NCBI GenBank assembly: GCA_001567185.1
Contig: LNFR01000110.1
Coordinates: 62,001-126,000 of the forward strand
From: Bacteroidetes bacterium OLB12
GTDB taxonomy: Bacteria > Bacteroidota > Bacteroidia > Cytophagales > Cyclobacteriaceae
Length of the DNA stretch: 64,000 nt
Reading direction: 5' to 3'
A program made the position numbers and the translations under genes. Below, piece after piece: positions 48,527-58,708 of this stretch; position 1 is the first letter of the stretch, and every line of letters starts with the position of its first letter. The notes under the pieces are model-generated. The model searched no databases and was not told the origin of the DNA. It saw only the letters and a list, made by a program, of their open reading frames with translations.

Positions 48527-49264
48527 TTACTTAACACGGTAGGGCAGCGATAAATTGCCACTGGCAACGGAATACACCTTGTAAACACCCAGCATGGGTT
48601 TGTTTCCGCCACCATGTCCACCGTCATCGCCTGTGCTTACTTGCATGTATGCAGTAACTCCATCGTAAGCAAAATCAGTTTTGTTGTTTATCCGATAATC
48701 GGGAACAACAACACGTATTGTATTGGCAATTGTGATAACCTGATAGCCCGGTGAATCCATGAACATAGGCATACCCGGAGCAGTTTTTGGAAGAACAACA
48801 CTTTTGTCATCGGCCTTAAATTCTTTTACAGATAATCCTCCCTCTACGCGTTTGTCTTCTGTTAGAATAACCCAGTGAGGATGCCAAACAATTCCATCGT
48901 TATCAAATTTTCCATCGCTGTTTTCGTCCCATAGCGGGCTATCGTCAAAATCGGGGTGCGAAGTCAGCGCCAGGGCAACTATACCTTGTGTGTTGCTAAA
49001 GCCAACGTCTGTTGGGGTTAGCGATGTTGGAAATACATAGCCCAAAACAGGAGCTCCATTAAGCTGCCCTGCAGGTTTAGGTGTTGTTTTACCTGCTGTT
49101 CCTTTAACTGTAATTTCCCAAATGGTGGCACCAATTTCTGCAGCATGGGTTACGCTTACTTTTTTAATTTGAAAATCGTCATTGTTATAGTTGCCACATT
49201 TTTCGCAGGCAAAAACCTGAAGCGAAAGCATAACAAAACTCAAAGAGAATAATAGCTTTTTCAT
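48527..49264 (-). CDS. Exported protein of unknown function with N-terminal CxxC
   Basis: 245 residues with signal peptide MKKLLFSLSFVMLSLQVFA; the mature protein would begin CEKCGNYN. VFAC could also be read as an imperfect lipobox. The body is beta-rich and acidic, with DENSDGKFDNDGIVWHPHWV (a calcium-loop-like acidic stretch plus WHPHW) and STGDDGGHGGGNK near the end. I do not recognise the family. It lies between the DUF2024 operon and the CPVC gene, in the same direction, with an operator-like dyad 45 bases upstream of its start. Confidence 0.8.
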   Translation of the reverse strand: MKKLLFSLSFVMLSLQVFACEKCGNYNNDDFQIKKVSVTHAAEIGATIWEITVKGTAGKTTPKPAGQLNGAPVLGYVFPTSLTPTDVGFSNTQGIVALALTSHPDFDDSPLWDENSDGKFDNDGIVWHPHWVILTEDKRVEGGLSVKEFKADDKSVVLPKTAPGMPMFMDSPGYQVITIANTIRVVVPDYRINNKTDFAYDGVTAYMQVSTGDDGGHGGGNKPMLGVYKVYSVASGNLSLPYRVK

Positions 49265-49308
49265 GTTTTAAGAATTTAAGGATGGGATAATGAATTTTCC
49301 TAAATTGG

Positions 49309-49319
49309 TAGGAATCCTA
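49309..49319. promoter_or_regulatory. Operator-like dyad upstream of the exported CxxC protein
   Basis: TAGGA-A-TCCTA, identical in its 11-base core to the site at 49620-49630. No good -7 element is evident on the reverse strand (AATTTA follows), so promoter placement is unclear here. Confidence 0.55.
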
Positions 49320-49337
49320 ACTTTTAGGGTTAAATTT

Positions 49338-49570
49338 TTAACCTTTTACATCAGCCAAGGATGCTCCAAAATTGATGTGAAGCACATGGCCGTTTGGAGT
49401 AAGCAATGCCGGAACAGATTTTACCCCGGCCTTTTCTGCTTCTGCTATCCGGCTGCGATCATTGCCAATGTGAACGATCTCTACATGAGCAGCTCCGATA
49501 AGATTTACGATGTCGTGCTCTGCACTGATGCATACAGGCAACCTGCGTGATAGAAAATTGATTTTGTCAT
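49338..49570 (-). CDS. Thioredoxin-fold small protein with CPVC motif, frameshifted
   Basis: The repaired product is 77 residues: MTKSIFYHAGCPVCISAEHD, then VEIVHIGNDRSRIAEAEKAG and the cis-proline region VKSVPALLTPNG. This is a glutaredoxin/thioredoxin-like fold with active-site CPVC. It is cytoplasmic. A base is missing at GG 49537-49538; without it the CPVC is lost and a stop follows soon after. A promoter with an embedded dyad lies upstream at 49610-49640. It probably reduces a thiol partner, perhaps linked to the cysteine-rich regulator nearby (inference). Confidence 0.85.
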
Positions 49571-49609
49571 TTTTTTGAAGATTTAAGTGAGTAAATATTA
49601 ATATGGATG

Positions 49610-49640
49610 CAAATATAGTTAGGAATCCTAACTAAACCAA
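49610..49640 (-). promoter_or_regulatory. Promoter of the CPVC gene with a perfect 19-base dyad in its spacer
   Basis: On the reverse strand: TTG at 49640-49638, 20 bases, TATATTTG at 49617-49610. The palindrome TAGTTAGGA-A-TCCTAACTA (49616-49634) fills the spacer. This is the best copy of the three dyads and sits 46 bases upstream of the start codon. The arrangement fits repression by steric occlusion. Confidence 0.7.
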
Positions 49641-49714
49641 CTAACGCTTAAAAAATTTCAAAATCATTTTCCACCGCATTGATCTTCAATGAAATAAAAG
49701 TAGCCCGAAGGATC

Positions 49715-51199
49715 TCAAGGATGTGCCTGCATCGCCAGGTAAACACCATTTGTCCAGCCAAAGCCATCCTGGTTTGGATATTCGCCACCACCCCCCTCGG
49801 CCTGAGGGTTATACACATTATACTTCTCCGTCATTTTGCCGGTTTCGGAATAAACGGTGTCATTGGTATGTAACCATCGGGTTTTTATTTCAGCGGCTAA
49901 TTCCTCAAAACCATAATTCAGCAATCCTTTGTATCCCATCCATTGCAAAGGCGCCCACCCATTGGGGGCATCCCATTGCTGGCCACTGTTAAAAACCGTT
50001 GTGGTAAGTCCACCGGCCTTTAAAAACTGTGTGCGCAAAACATTTTCTACACCCAACGCTTGTTCTGGTGTGGCCAGCTCAAAGAAAAGCGGAAACACAG
50101 CCGCCAGTGTAAGGGATTGCTTTTGCCGTTGCGATACAAAATCATAATCGAAGAAAAATTGATCAGACGCATTCCAGCAGAATTTTCGAATGGCGGCTTT
50201 GCGGGTATTCGCCAGTTGGATGTAATGGGCCGCCTGGGTTTGGTTGCCGCTTTCCTGATGTGCCTCGGCCAGTATTTTCTCAAGATGGAAGAGCAAACAA
50301 TTCAAATCTACCGGAATGATTTCGGTAGTGTGTATGGTGGCGAAGAGGTTCTCATCTTTAAACCAGCGGCTGCTAAAATCCCAACCCGATTCAGCGGCAG
50401 CCCGCAGGTGCCGGTACAAAATTTCAGGTTGTTGAATCGCATGGCGGGCAAGTTCTACATCTTCTTTATAAGATTCCGGGCGCGGAGTGTTGTGTTCATC
50501 CCAATAGCGGTTAAGAATACTTCCATCGGGCAACCGCACCACGCGGTGCAGGGCGGGTTGGGTTGCAGTAACCTCGGTTGAACCGCGCATCCAGAATTGG
50601 TATTCTTTTTCCAATTGTGGTAAGTAGGTTGGAAGGGTGTTCTTCTTTAAATCTGCCAGCACATTTACCATCAGTGAAAAAAACGGGGGTTGCGAACGAC
50701 CGAGGTAATAGGTGCGGTTTCCGTTTGGAATATAGCCGACTGTATTGATCAGGTAGGCAAAGTTTTTTACCATGTGTTGAACCAGGTCGGTGCGACCGGA
50801 AATTTTTAACCCCAGCAGCGTGAAGAAACTATCCCAATAATAAATTTCGCGAAAGCGACCACCGGGCACAATGTAAGGGTGGGGCAGTGGAATAAGCGAA
50901 CCAGCCACTGCATCGGGTTGGCGCGTGAGTTCATTCCATAAATTGTGAATGTGTTGTGAGGTGGTATTTCCAGGATGGCTTCTGTAGGTGGATGCCGGTG
51001 TTGATGGCAATGTAAAATGCTGGTGCACAAATTTTTTTAGATCGAAGTTGGCAATTTCTTTTTGTGCTTCGTACGCGCGAACGATTTCATCTACGTTGCC
51101 TTTGGGTAAACAATCCGGAAATGTTTTGCCGTCTTCAAAAATTCCTTGAAGTTGAACAGCTTCAAAGAGGGCTCCTGTATTGTAAATTTGATTTTCCAT
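49715..51199 (-). CDS. Trehalase (glycoside hydrolase family 37)
   Basis: About 494 residues from MENQIYNTGALFEAVQL; no signal peptide, so a cytoplasmic (TreF-like) enzyme. GH37 signatures: PGGRFREIYYWDSFF and QWDAPNGWAPLQWMG, plus the DGFGWTNGVYLAM end. It hydrolyses alpha,alpha-trehalose to two glucose molecules. It follows an MFS transporter gene on the same strand by 30 bases, so uptake and cleavage of the disaccharide may be linked. Confidence 0.94.
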   Translation of the reverse strand: MENQIYNTGALFEAVQLQGIFEDGKTFPDCLPKGNVDEIVRAYEAQKEIANFDLKKFVHQHFTLPSTPASTYRSHPGNTTSQHIHNLWNELTRQPDAVAGSLIPLPHPYIVPGGRFREIYYWDSFFTLLGLKISGRTDLVQHMVKNFAYLINTVGYIPNGNRTYYLGRSQPPFFSLMVNVLADLKKNTLPTYLPQLEKEYQFWMRGSTEVTATQPALHRVVRLPDGSILNRYWDEHNTPRPESYKEDVELARHAIQQPEILYRHLRAAAESGWDFSSRWFKDENLFATIHTTEIIPVDLNCLLFHLEKILAEAHQESGNQTQAAHYIQLANTRKAAIRKFCWNASDQFFFDYDFVSQRQKQSLTLAAVFPLFFELATPEQALGVENVLRTQFLKAGGLTTTVFNSGQQWDAPNGWAPLQWMGYKGLLNYGFEELAAEIKTRWLHTNDTVYSETGKMTEKYNVYNPQAEGGGGEYPNQDGFGWTNGVYLAMQAHP

Positions 51200-51229
51200 C
51201 TCAATGGCTTCCAGAAGAACCAAACCCAA

Positions 51230-52462
51230 TCACCGCCTCTGATTTTTCTGCAACCTGTTAAAGAAGAACAAACAAATTGCCAACATTGTAATGGGAACCA
51301 ACGAAAAGTAAAAAGCGGTTTCCCCACCATAGGCTTCAAAAATATGACCGGTAATCATGGAGCCGGTGGTTCCGCCCAGGGCAGAAAAGATTACAATCAA
51401 ACCCGACATGGGGCCGTGTTGCCGTGCAGGGAGCGTACTTAAAATTACCGAATTGATGGCCGGGTAAATAGGCGCAATGAACAAACCAATGAGTGGAAAC
51501 ACAAAAGCGCCTATTGGTGCGGTGCTCCAGCCGGTAACTTCATGCCCGCTTCCGGCTTTGGCCAGCGGAATGGCCACTACCACCAGGGTAGCGGCTGCCA
51601 TCAGGCAAGCAATTAACACAAGAAACCAATGAACTTTTCGAAGGACAATGCCCGCAGAAAATCTGCCCAATGCGGTGGAGGCAGCCAGGATGCTGGCCAT
51701 TTGGATGCTGAGAGTGGTGGGAAGCTGGAGTACCTTGCTGTTGAAGGTCGGCAACCAACTCATAATACTTTGTTCAATCAACACATAGGTAAACGCACTG
51801 ATGATGAAAACCAGCACCAGGGGTTTGATGGCCAGTTTGATCATATCTGCAAATTCCTGCACAAACGGTTTGGCTCCGGTGGATTGAATGGCGGATTCAT
51901 CCAACCGGGTAAGAAATAACAAAACAAACGCTACGGCCGAGATAGCCGCCAGCAGGTAATACACGTTTAGCCAGGCATCTGATTGTGTGGCCGATTCATC
52001 AACAAATGCACTGAAAATGAAATAACCGGTAAGAATCCCTACCATAAAAAAAGACTCGATGAAATTCATGAAACTGGCATGCTCTTTCTTATCGGCAGTA
52101 ATAATTCCAATAGTGGCATACACGGAAACTTTGATCAAGGCAAAGGAGGTACCGGTAACAGCAAATAATACTTTGGTCATAGCAAAGCTGCCAAGCGATG
52201 GCATGAGCAAACACGCCCCGGTAACAAGAGCCAGCGCCATGAGCATCGCGTTTTTATAGCCAATGCGGGTAATGTAACTGGCCACCAAAAACGAAACCGC
52301 TGCAATGCTTAAATCCTTAAAAGCCTCCAGGATGCTTGCCGAGGATTCGGAAACTCCATAATTGCTCTGTACTTGCAGAATAACGGTGCCAACACTATTC
52401 AGCAGAATGGCAAAAACAAAATAGTTAAGAAAGAGCGAGAGCTTGATTTTCCAGTGCGACAT
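51230..52462 (-). CDS. MFS sugar transporter
   Basis: 410 residues with about 12 membrane helices. MSHWKIKLSLFLNYFVFAIL opens helix 1, and the protein has the FucP/YbfB-like look with FVFPLIGLFIAPIYPAINSV. Located immediately upstream of trehalase, so trehalose is a reasonable guess for the substrate; the sequence itself does not prove it. The RprY-like gene lies 39 bases upstream on the same strand. Confidence 0.9.
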   Translation of the reverse strand: MSHWKIKLSLFLNYFVFAILLNSVGTVILQVQSNYGVSESSASILEAFKDLSIAAVSFLVASYITRIGYKNAMLMALALVTGACLLMPSLGSFAMTKVLFAVTGTSFALIKVSVYATIGIITADKKEHASFMNFIESFFMVGILTGYFIFSAFVDESATQSDAWLNVYYLLAAISAVAFVLLFLTRLDESAIQSTGAKPFVQEFADMIKLAIKPLVLVFIISAFTYVLIEQSIMSWLPTFNSKVLQLPTTLSIQMASILAASTALGRFSAGIVLRKVHWFLVLIACLMAAATLVVVAIPLAKAGSGHEVTGWSTAPIGAFVFPLIGLFIAPIYPAINSVILSTLPARQHGPMSGLIVIFSALGGTTGSMITGHIFEAYGGETAFYFSLVPITMLAICLFFFNRLQKNQRR

Positions 52463-52501
52463 GCGGTAGTGATTTACTACCTCTAAGCTACTACTTTCAA
52501 T

Positions 52502-53191
52502 TTAATTCCCTACCACAAAATGGTACCCCACGCCTTTAATCGTAATGATCTCAATGGCAGAATCATCCTTCAGGTAGTCGCGAAGTTTAGTAATGTACAC
52601 ATCGAGGTTGCGTGAGTTAAAAAAAGAATCATCGCCCCACACGCGCAGCAGCATGGTTTTCCGGTCGATGTTCTTGTTTTGATTTTCTGCCAGAATCTGC
52701 AACAGCAAAACTTCGCGGTGCGAAAGTTTTTTAACGTTTCCGTTTTTTCGAAGCTCATACCGCTGGGGTACAAATTCATATTGGCCCAGCTGTATATTTT
52801 CTTTTGGACTGGCTGCCAGCTTTTGTGTAAGCTGTAAAAGATTGTTTACGCGTACAATCAACTCCTCCATGCTAAAGGGTTTGCGCAGGTAATCGTTGCC
52901 GCCTACTTCAAATCCTTTCAGCAAATCTTCGGTTTGGGTTTTGGCTGTTACGAAGATGATAGGGATGGTCGCATTGATTTTCCGGATATCCTGTGCAATG
53001 CTATAACCATCTTTGTTGGGCAGCATTATATCCAACACACAAATATCGGGTTTAAATTCTTCGAATACGCTTAATACCAGCTTGCCATCGGCAACCATGC
53101 GCACCTCGAAATTGCGCACCTCCAGGCTTTCCTTTACAATACGCCCCAAAAAGGGTTCGTCTTCAACGTAAAGAATTTTTACTTTACTCAT
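52502..53191 (-). CDS. rprY: OmpR/RprY-like response regulator
   Basis: 229 residues. The receiver domain has E10/D11, phosphoacceptor D54 in CVLDIMLPNKDG, T in IIFVTAKTQ and K in LRKPFSMEE. A winged-helix domain (LSHREVLLLQILAENQNKNI, RNLDVYITKLRDYL) follows. The text matches the Bacteroidota RprY group. It follows the RprX-like kinase by 78 bases on the same strand. The gene symbol is by similarity. Confidence 0.92.
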   Translation of the reverse strand: MSKVKILYVEDEPFLGRIVKESLEVRNFEVRMVADGKLVLSVFEEFKPDICVLDIMLPNKDGYSIAQDIRKINATIPIIFVTAKTQTEDLLKGFEVGGNDYLRKPFSMEELIVRVNNLLQLTQKLAASPKENIQLGQYEFVPQRYELRKNGNVKKLSHREVLLLQILAENQNKNIDRKTMLLRVWGDDSFFNSRNLDVYITKLRDYLKDDSAIEIITIKGVGYHFVVGN

Positions 53192-53269
53192 TTCGTATTC
53201 AGCAGTCCTGTTTTACTTACTTCATTTTATTTGGGCACCAGATGTTTAAAAGCACCCCGATGCCTGGAT

Positions 53270-54773
53270 TTAGTTTTTAGGTAACCGGATAATAAACGTA
53301 CTGCCCTTGCCGGGTTCACTTTCTACTTCAATGGTTCCCTTGTGGCTTTTAATCACGCTATCCACATAACTTAACCCCAAACCGTATCCTTTAATGTTGT
53401 GGACATCGCCTGTAGGCACGCGAAAAAAATTTTTCAAATACTTTCGTTTTGTATTCGGAAGCGATTCCAATGCCATTGTCTTGAATGCGAATTGTAAGAG
53501 TTTCTTTGTTCTCTTGCAAATGGATATTGATGTTGGGATTAACCAGGCTATATTTCAGGGCATTATCAAGCAAATTATAAATTACACTGGTTAAGTGTGA
53601 TGCCCCACCCAACAGGCTAAAGTCCCTTCCTTCTGTGCTAAAGTTTACAATGGCATTCTGTTTTTTGAACACCAATTTCATAGAATCAATAACCTGGTTT
53701 ATTACCTGATGCAAATCAACCGGCTCTGCTGTATAGGTAACCCCTTTGTCTTCGAAGATGGCTGTCTTTAAAATTTTATCGGTAAGAATATTTAACCGGT
53801 TCAATTCATTCTGGGCAATGTTCAGATATTCGGTAGTAAGTTCAGGATTGTTTTGACCTTTAAAATTTTTGATTGCTTCCAGGGCAACACCTACCGTGGT
53901 TACCGGGGTTTTTAGCTCGTGTGTAATGTTGCTGATAAAGTCATTCTTTAATTCCATCAGTTTTTGTTGGGCTCGCATGCTGCGGTACATCACCACAAAA
54001 GCAGCAGTTGTTAGTATGGTAAGAAAAGCGGAGAATAAAATCTGAGGGGCAATTTGCTTTAGCAGAAGCGGCCGGAAATCAGACAGAATAGCGGAATATC
54101 TGCTGGCCGGATCGAACCGGACCCAGTCTGTTTGAAGTTTATTGGAATAGATTCTGTCCGAAATGGAATCCTCCCATTGGGGTTCACTCATTCGGAATCT
54201 TCTCTGGGTAAAATCAATTCTGGGTGGTAATTGTCTTATGGTTTGTACTTTGAACGGTACAAGCAGGTTATTTTTTTGTAAGGCATCGGAGAAGTAATGA
54301 TTAATTGAATCAACCGATAAAGTATCAGGGGTCATACGAATAATAAAACTCTTTCCGGCTATGAATTGTCCGGCTCGTAACCGGCCGGCCATCGGTCTTA
54401 AAATTTTTTCAACGGTATCTGCTTTTATATTTGGTGTGTTAACGTAAACCCGAACCTGTGATGCCGCCTCGGGAAGTTCTTTCCGAAGCGAGTCAATTTT
54501 GAGCTGCGCTTCAAAGACATTAATGGAATCCGGATAAAGGGGAGAAATACTCTGTGTGAACAAGGAATCGCGCATGGCAAAAATGGTGGTTCGGAATAAT
54601 ACATTGGTTTCCTTGCGCATGTCGGCATAAGCTTTCTCATATGAATTGGTTAGCCAAAAGGCTTGCAACGCCAGCAGCAAGCCCATGCTGCTCGCAATAA
54701 GAAGGAGCGTTAACCGGTTTTTGTTCTTCTTCACAATACAAAAGTACGGCAATAAGCACCGGGTTAATCGCAT
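53270..54773 (-). CDS. rprX: RprX-like membrane sensor histidine kinase, frameshifted
   Basis: About 500 residues from the ATG at 54773; a GTG at 54734 would give [14 protein letters not shown]-like starts seen in relatives and is equally plausible. First helix [20 protein letters not shown], a 220-residue periplasmic domain, second helix near 270, then HisKA with H in [13 protein letters not shown] and HATPase with [20 protein letters not shown] and GYGLGLSYV. The frame is broken by an extra base in A7 53423-53429; with six it reads [18 protein letters not shown]. Divergent from the GLPGL and barrel genes, which it may regulate. Confidence 0.9.
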
Positions 54774-54832
54774 TTTAACCTTAATTAACCTTGATTTTAG
54801 AACTATTAACCAGTTGTAGGCATCGTTAGCCG

Positions 54833-54840
54833 TACATTTG
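54833..54840 (+). promoter_or_regulatory. -7 promoter element of the GLPGL-barrel operon
   Basis: TACATTTG, an exact TAnnTTTG match, with TTG at 54814-54816 (16-base spacer), 35 bases before the GLPGL start. It lies in the divergent region shared with the RprX-like kinase. Confidence 0.45.
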
Positions 54841-54875
54841 TTCGTGTTTAAATCGATCATTCAATGTCTTCATCC

Positions 54876-55666
54876 ATGAAAAAAATTATTCTTTTGCTTG
54901 GCATTCTGGTGTCGTTAACGGCAGCGCATGTTGTACTGGGCCAAACCGGGGCCTATTTTATATGAAACAAAAAATAAATATGCACCGGAACATTCCGGCC
55001 GGGCGCGAAGCCATGAAGGCGATGATTCCGGAGTTTCGCACCACCAAACAGCAATTATTCTTCAACGACTCCGAGTCGCTTTACAAAACGGTAATCGAAG
55101 ATGAAGAAGAACAGTTTCCGACAGGTGGCGGTGGCATGCGCATGACCTTTCGAATGCCAAGCACGGAATTATATATGCAGTCGACAGGTAAAATTGTATC
55201 GCGACAGGAGTTTATGGGCAAATATTATTTGATTGGAGACTCTGTTCAAATGTCGCCCTGGAAATTTGGCGACCAGGTAAAAACTATAGCAGGGTACGAA
55301 TGTCGCATGGCGTACTTTACCCGAACCGATACCGTACAAGCAATGGTAATGGGTGGACCAGGTGCACCGGAAGCAAAAAGAGAACCCCAGGTGCGCACCA
55401 CTGAAATTACTGCGTGGTACACCGATAAGATCCGGCCCTTTCTTGGGCCTGAGCGTTACAACACGTTGCCGGGTGCCGTGCTGGCAATTGATATTAATAA
55501 TGGAGAGCGGGTAATCGTTGCAAAAACAGTAGAGCTGCGCGAGCTGAAAAAAAACGAATTGAAAGAGCCTACCAGTGGCACCAAAGTAACCCAGACCGAG
55601 TTCCGCAAGTTGATGGAAGAGCAAATGAAACAGATGGGCGGCCGCGGGATGATGATACGGAATTAA
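54876..55666 (+). CDS. GLPGL family protein, frameshifted
   Basis: The repaired product is about 263 residues: signal peptide MKKIILLLGILVSLTAAHVV, then GAYFYMKQKINMHRNIP and PEFRTTKQQLFFNDSESLYK, the usual N-terminal pattern of the GLPGL family (TIGR01200), followed by YYLIGDSVQMSPWKF and YECRMAYF. The function is unknown; members are exported and usually paired with an outer-membrane barrel protein, as here. A T is missing in 54956-54959. The gene starts 84 bases before the barrel gene, in the same direction. Confidence 0.9.
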
Positions 55667-55749
55667 CCAATACTTTTTTAAAAGGGAGCAGGATGTACCC
55701 AAACCGGGATAGCCAGCGTATGTTTAAATTTTATTAACAAACGAGTTGC

Positions 55750-58560
55750 ATGAAGAAGTTTTTACTGATGATGTTGGTGGTGGTTGCCTATAATGCCCAG
55801 GCCCAGAAATTTTCAATTAAAGGACAGGTAACAGATACGTTATCTTCTGCATTGCCTTCCACCACGGTTATGTTGTTGAGTGCAAAAGATTCTACCTTAG
55901 TAAATTTTGGTGTAAGCGATCTGAAAGGTTTTTTTGAAATCCGGAATGTAAACAAAGGAGAGTACCTGCTTAAAGTAACTTTTGTGGGCTATGCCAGCCA
56001 TATGCAGCGCGTTGTTACTCCGGCTGAATCAACCACCCTGGATGTAGGTATAATTAAAATGGCGGCCCAAACCAAAGAACTGGATGCGGTGGTAATTCAA
56101 GGCGAGAAAAACCCGGTAACGGTTAAGAAAGATACCATCGAGTTTAATGCTGGTTCTTTCAAAACCAAGGTAAACGCGAATGTAGAAGACTTGCTTAAAA
56201 CCATGCCCGGTATTGAAGTAGAAACAGATGGCACGGTGCGTGCCCAGGGCGAGCAGGTACAACGCGTAACGATTGATGGCCGCGAGTTTTTTGGTCGAGA
56301 CCCGAAATTGGCAACGCGTAATTTACCGGCCGATGCCGTTGAAAAAGTACAGGTATTCGACCGCAAATCAGACAATGCGCAATTTACTGGCATTGACGAT
56401 GGCCAACGCGAAAAGACAATTAACCTGGAATTGAAAGAAGACAAACGCAATGGTGCTTTTGGTAACCTGATGGCAGGTTATGGTACGAATGATCGCTTCC
56501 AGGCAACCGGAAGTGTAAACAAATTTTCAAAAGGCCAACAGCTTTCCTTTTTGGGAATGGGAAATAATATTAACGAGCAGGGATTTTCCATTGGCGATTT
56601 CATGAATTTTTCGGGCGGAGCGCAAGGTATGGCGGGTGGCGGTGGAGGAGTCCGCACCGTTACAATTAACACGAACACGGGTGGCCAGGCGGGTGGAGCA
56701 TCCATAAATTTTGGCGGCCGCCAGAGTGGAATTATGACCAACTATGCCGGAGGAATCAATTTCAACAAAGATCTGAACAAAGACACCAAACTTACCTCCA
56801 GCTATTTCTATAATCACATGGATAGAAATGTGAGTAGTACGCTCAATCGCGAAAACACCATGCCCAATCTGGGTAATTATAACTTTAGTCAGGATAGCCG
56901 CCAGTTTAGCAACAACAATAACCACCGGGGTACTTTAGTCATTGATCACAATATTGATTCGGCTAATACGATCAGGGCTACTGCAAATGCAACCTTTACC
57001 GAGTCGGAATCCAACACATACAGCCAAAGCGAAACCATGACAATCGGCAATACCGAAGTTCAGAATGAAAGTGAACGATCTTCGTATAATGCACAAACGC
57101 TAAAAAATGTTAACGCGAGTGTTTTGTGGCGCCATCGATTCGAAAAGAAGGGTCGCTCGTTATCCACCAATATTTCATTTGGTTATAGCGATTCCGACAA
57201 TAAGGGCTCACAAAACTCAACCAATATTTTTAATCTGTTAGGCACAGAACAAACAATCAATCAGACCAACACACAAGAAACTCAGAACCAGAACCTGGGC
57301 GCATCGGTTTCATATACCGAGCCTTTGGGCGGCCGCAAATACCTGGAGGCAAACTACAACTTCTCAACCAACCGCAACGAGGTAGACCGGCAGGTGTTCG
57401 ATTGGGAAAATGGCAACCCGGAATTTAACAACGGCCTGAGTAATAAGTACACCAGCAACTATATCTATAACCGGCCCGGCATGAATTTCAGGATGAACAA
57501 AGAAAAATATAGTGTAACCCTGGGGGCAAGTTACCAGATGACATCCCTTACGGGCGATTTGTTGCTACGCGATATTTCCATCAATCAGAAATTCGAAAAC
57601 CTGTTGCCGGTAGCTCGTTTCAATTACGATTTCAGCAGCTTTAAACATTTGCGATTGGATTATGAAACCTCTATGCAAGAACCCAGCATTCAGCAATTGC
57701 AACCAATCGTAGATAACAGCGATCCACTCAATATTTCGGTAGGTAATCCAGATCTGAAGCCGGCATATACCCACCGCATTAACACCAACTTTACCGCCTT
57801 TAATCCAGCTAAAATTTGTAAACTTCTTCGCGTTTATAAAATGCATCGTATATGAAAAAATGCAATTGTAAATTCGCAATCGGTAAATGACAGCCTGGTG
57901 CGCACTACCAAACCGGTTAACGTGCAAAGTGCACAGCGCCTGAGCGCTAATTTGAATGCCGGTTTCCCGATCAAGAAACTAAACAGCCGCTTTAACGTGG
58001 GGCCTACAGCATCGCTTTCTGAAAGTATCTCAGTACTGAACGAGCAGGAAAATCATGTTACCAATCGTACACTAGGCGGTACCGTACGATATAACTTTAC
58101 ATATAAAGAATATGTAATTTTTGATCTGAGCGCCAACCTTAGTAAACAACTAACTCAATACGATTTTAATACAGCCGATCAGGAATATTTTAATCAAACA
58201 TATCGTTCGGAGTTAAATCTTAACTTCTTAAAGAAGTACGCATTTAATACCAATTTTGAATACCTGATTTATTCTAGTGTAACGACTGATTTTCGCCAAA
58301 CCATTCCATTCTGGAATATGAGCATATCGCGGTTTGTATTGAAGAATAATGCCGGTGAAATTAAAGTCGGAGTAAATAACCTGTTAGACCAGAGCAATAG
58401 CGTTACCCAATCTACCGGAGAAAACTATGTACAGCAGCAGGTAATGAATAACCTGGGCCGGTATTACATGGTAAGCTTTACTTATGCGCTGAATAAACAC
58501 CTTAACCCAATGGGCGGTGGCCGAAGAGGGGGCGGCATGCGGATGATGATTAGCCAGTAA
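55750..58560 (+). CDS. TonB-dependent-like outer-membrane barrel protein, three indels
   Basis: The repaired product is about 935 residues: signal peptide MKKFLLMMLVVVAYNAQAQ, carboxypeptidase-regulatory domain (about 22-105, KGQVTDTLSSALPSTT), plug-like domain (NVEDLLKTMPGIEVETDGTV, VTIDGREFFGRDPKLATRNL) and a long barrel with asparagine- and glycine-rich loops, ending GGGRRGGGMRMMISQ. It is of the OMP_b-brl_3 type. Three extra A (57811-57814, 57838-57841, 57855-57860) interrupt it; removal reads AKFVNFFAFINASYMKNAIVNS. It is downstream of its GLPGL partner. The ligand is unknown. Confidence 0.88.
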
Positions 58561-58708
58561 GAGAGGTTGTGGTTGCTTGTTTCTGGCTGCTGGTGAGATT
58601 TGTTTTGTGATGGAGTGGTGGTCTTGAAACAGGTAATTTAAGTTGCCATTCCGCGTTTGGGTGAATTTTTTATTTCTTGATTGTTGATCACCTGTGTTAT
58701 CTTGCAGC

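Noticed and set aside
54739-54746. TACTTTTG on the reverse strand as the rprX promoter
   Set aside because: It ends only four bases before the GTG candidate start, which would leave a leaderless message; a chance match is more likely.
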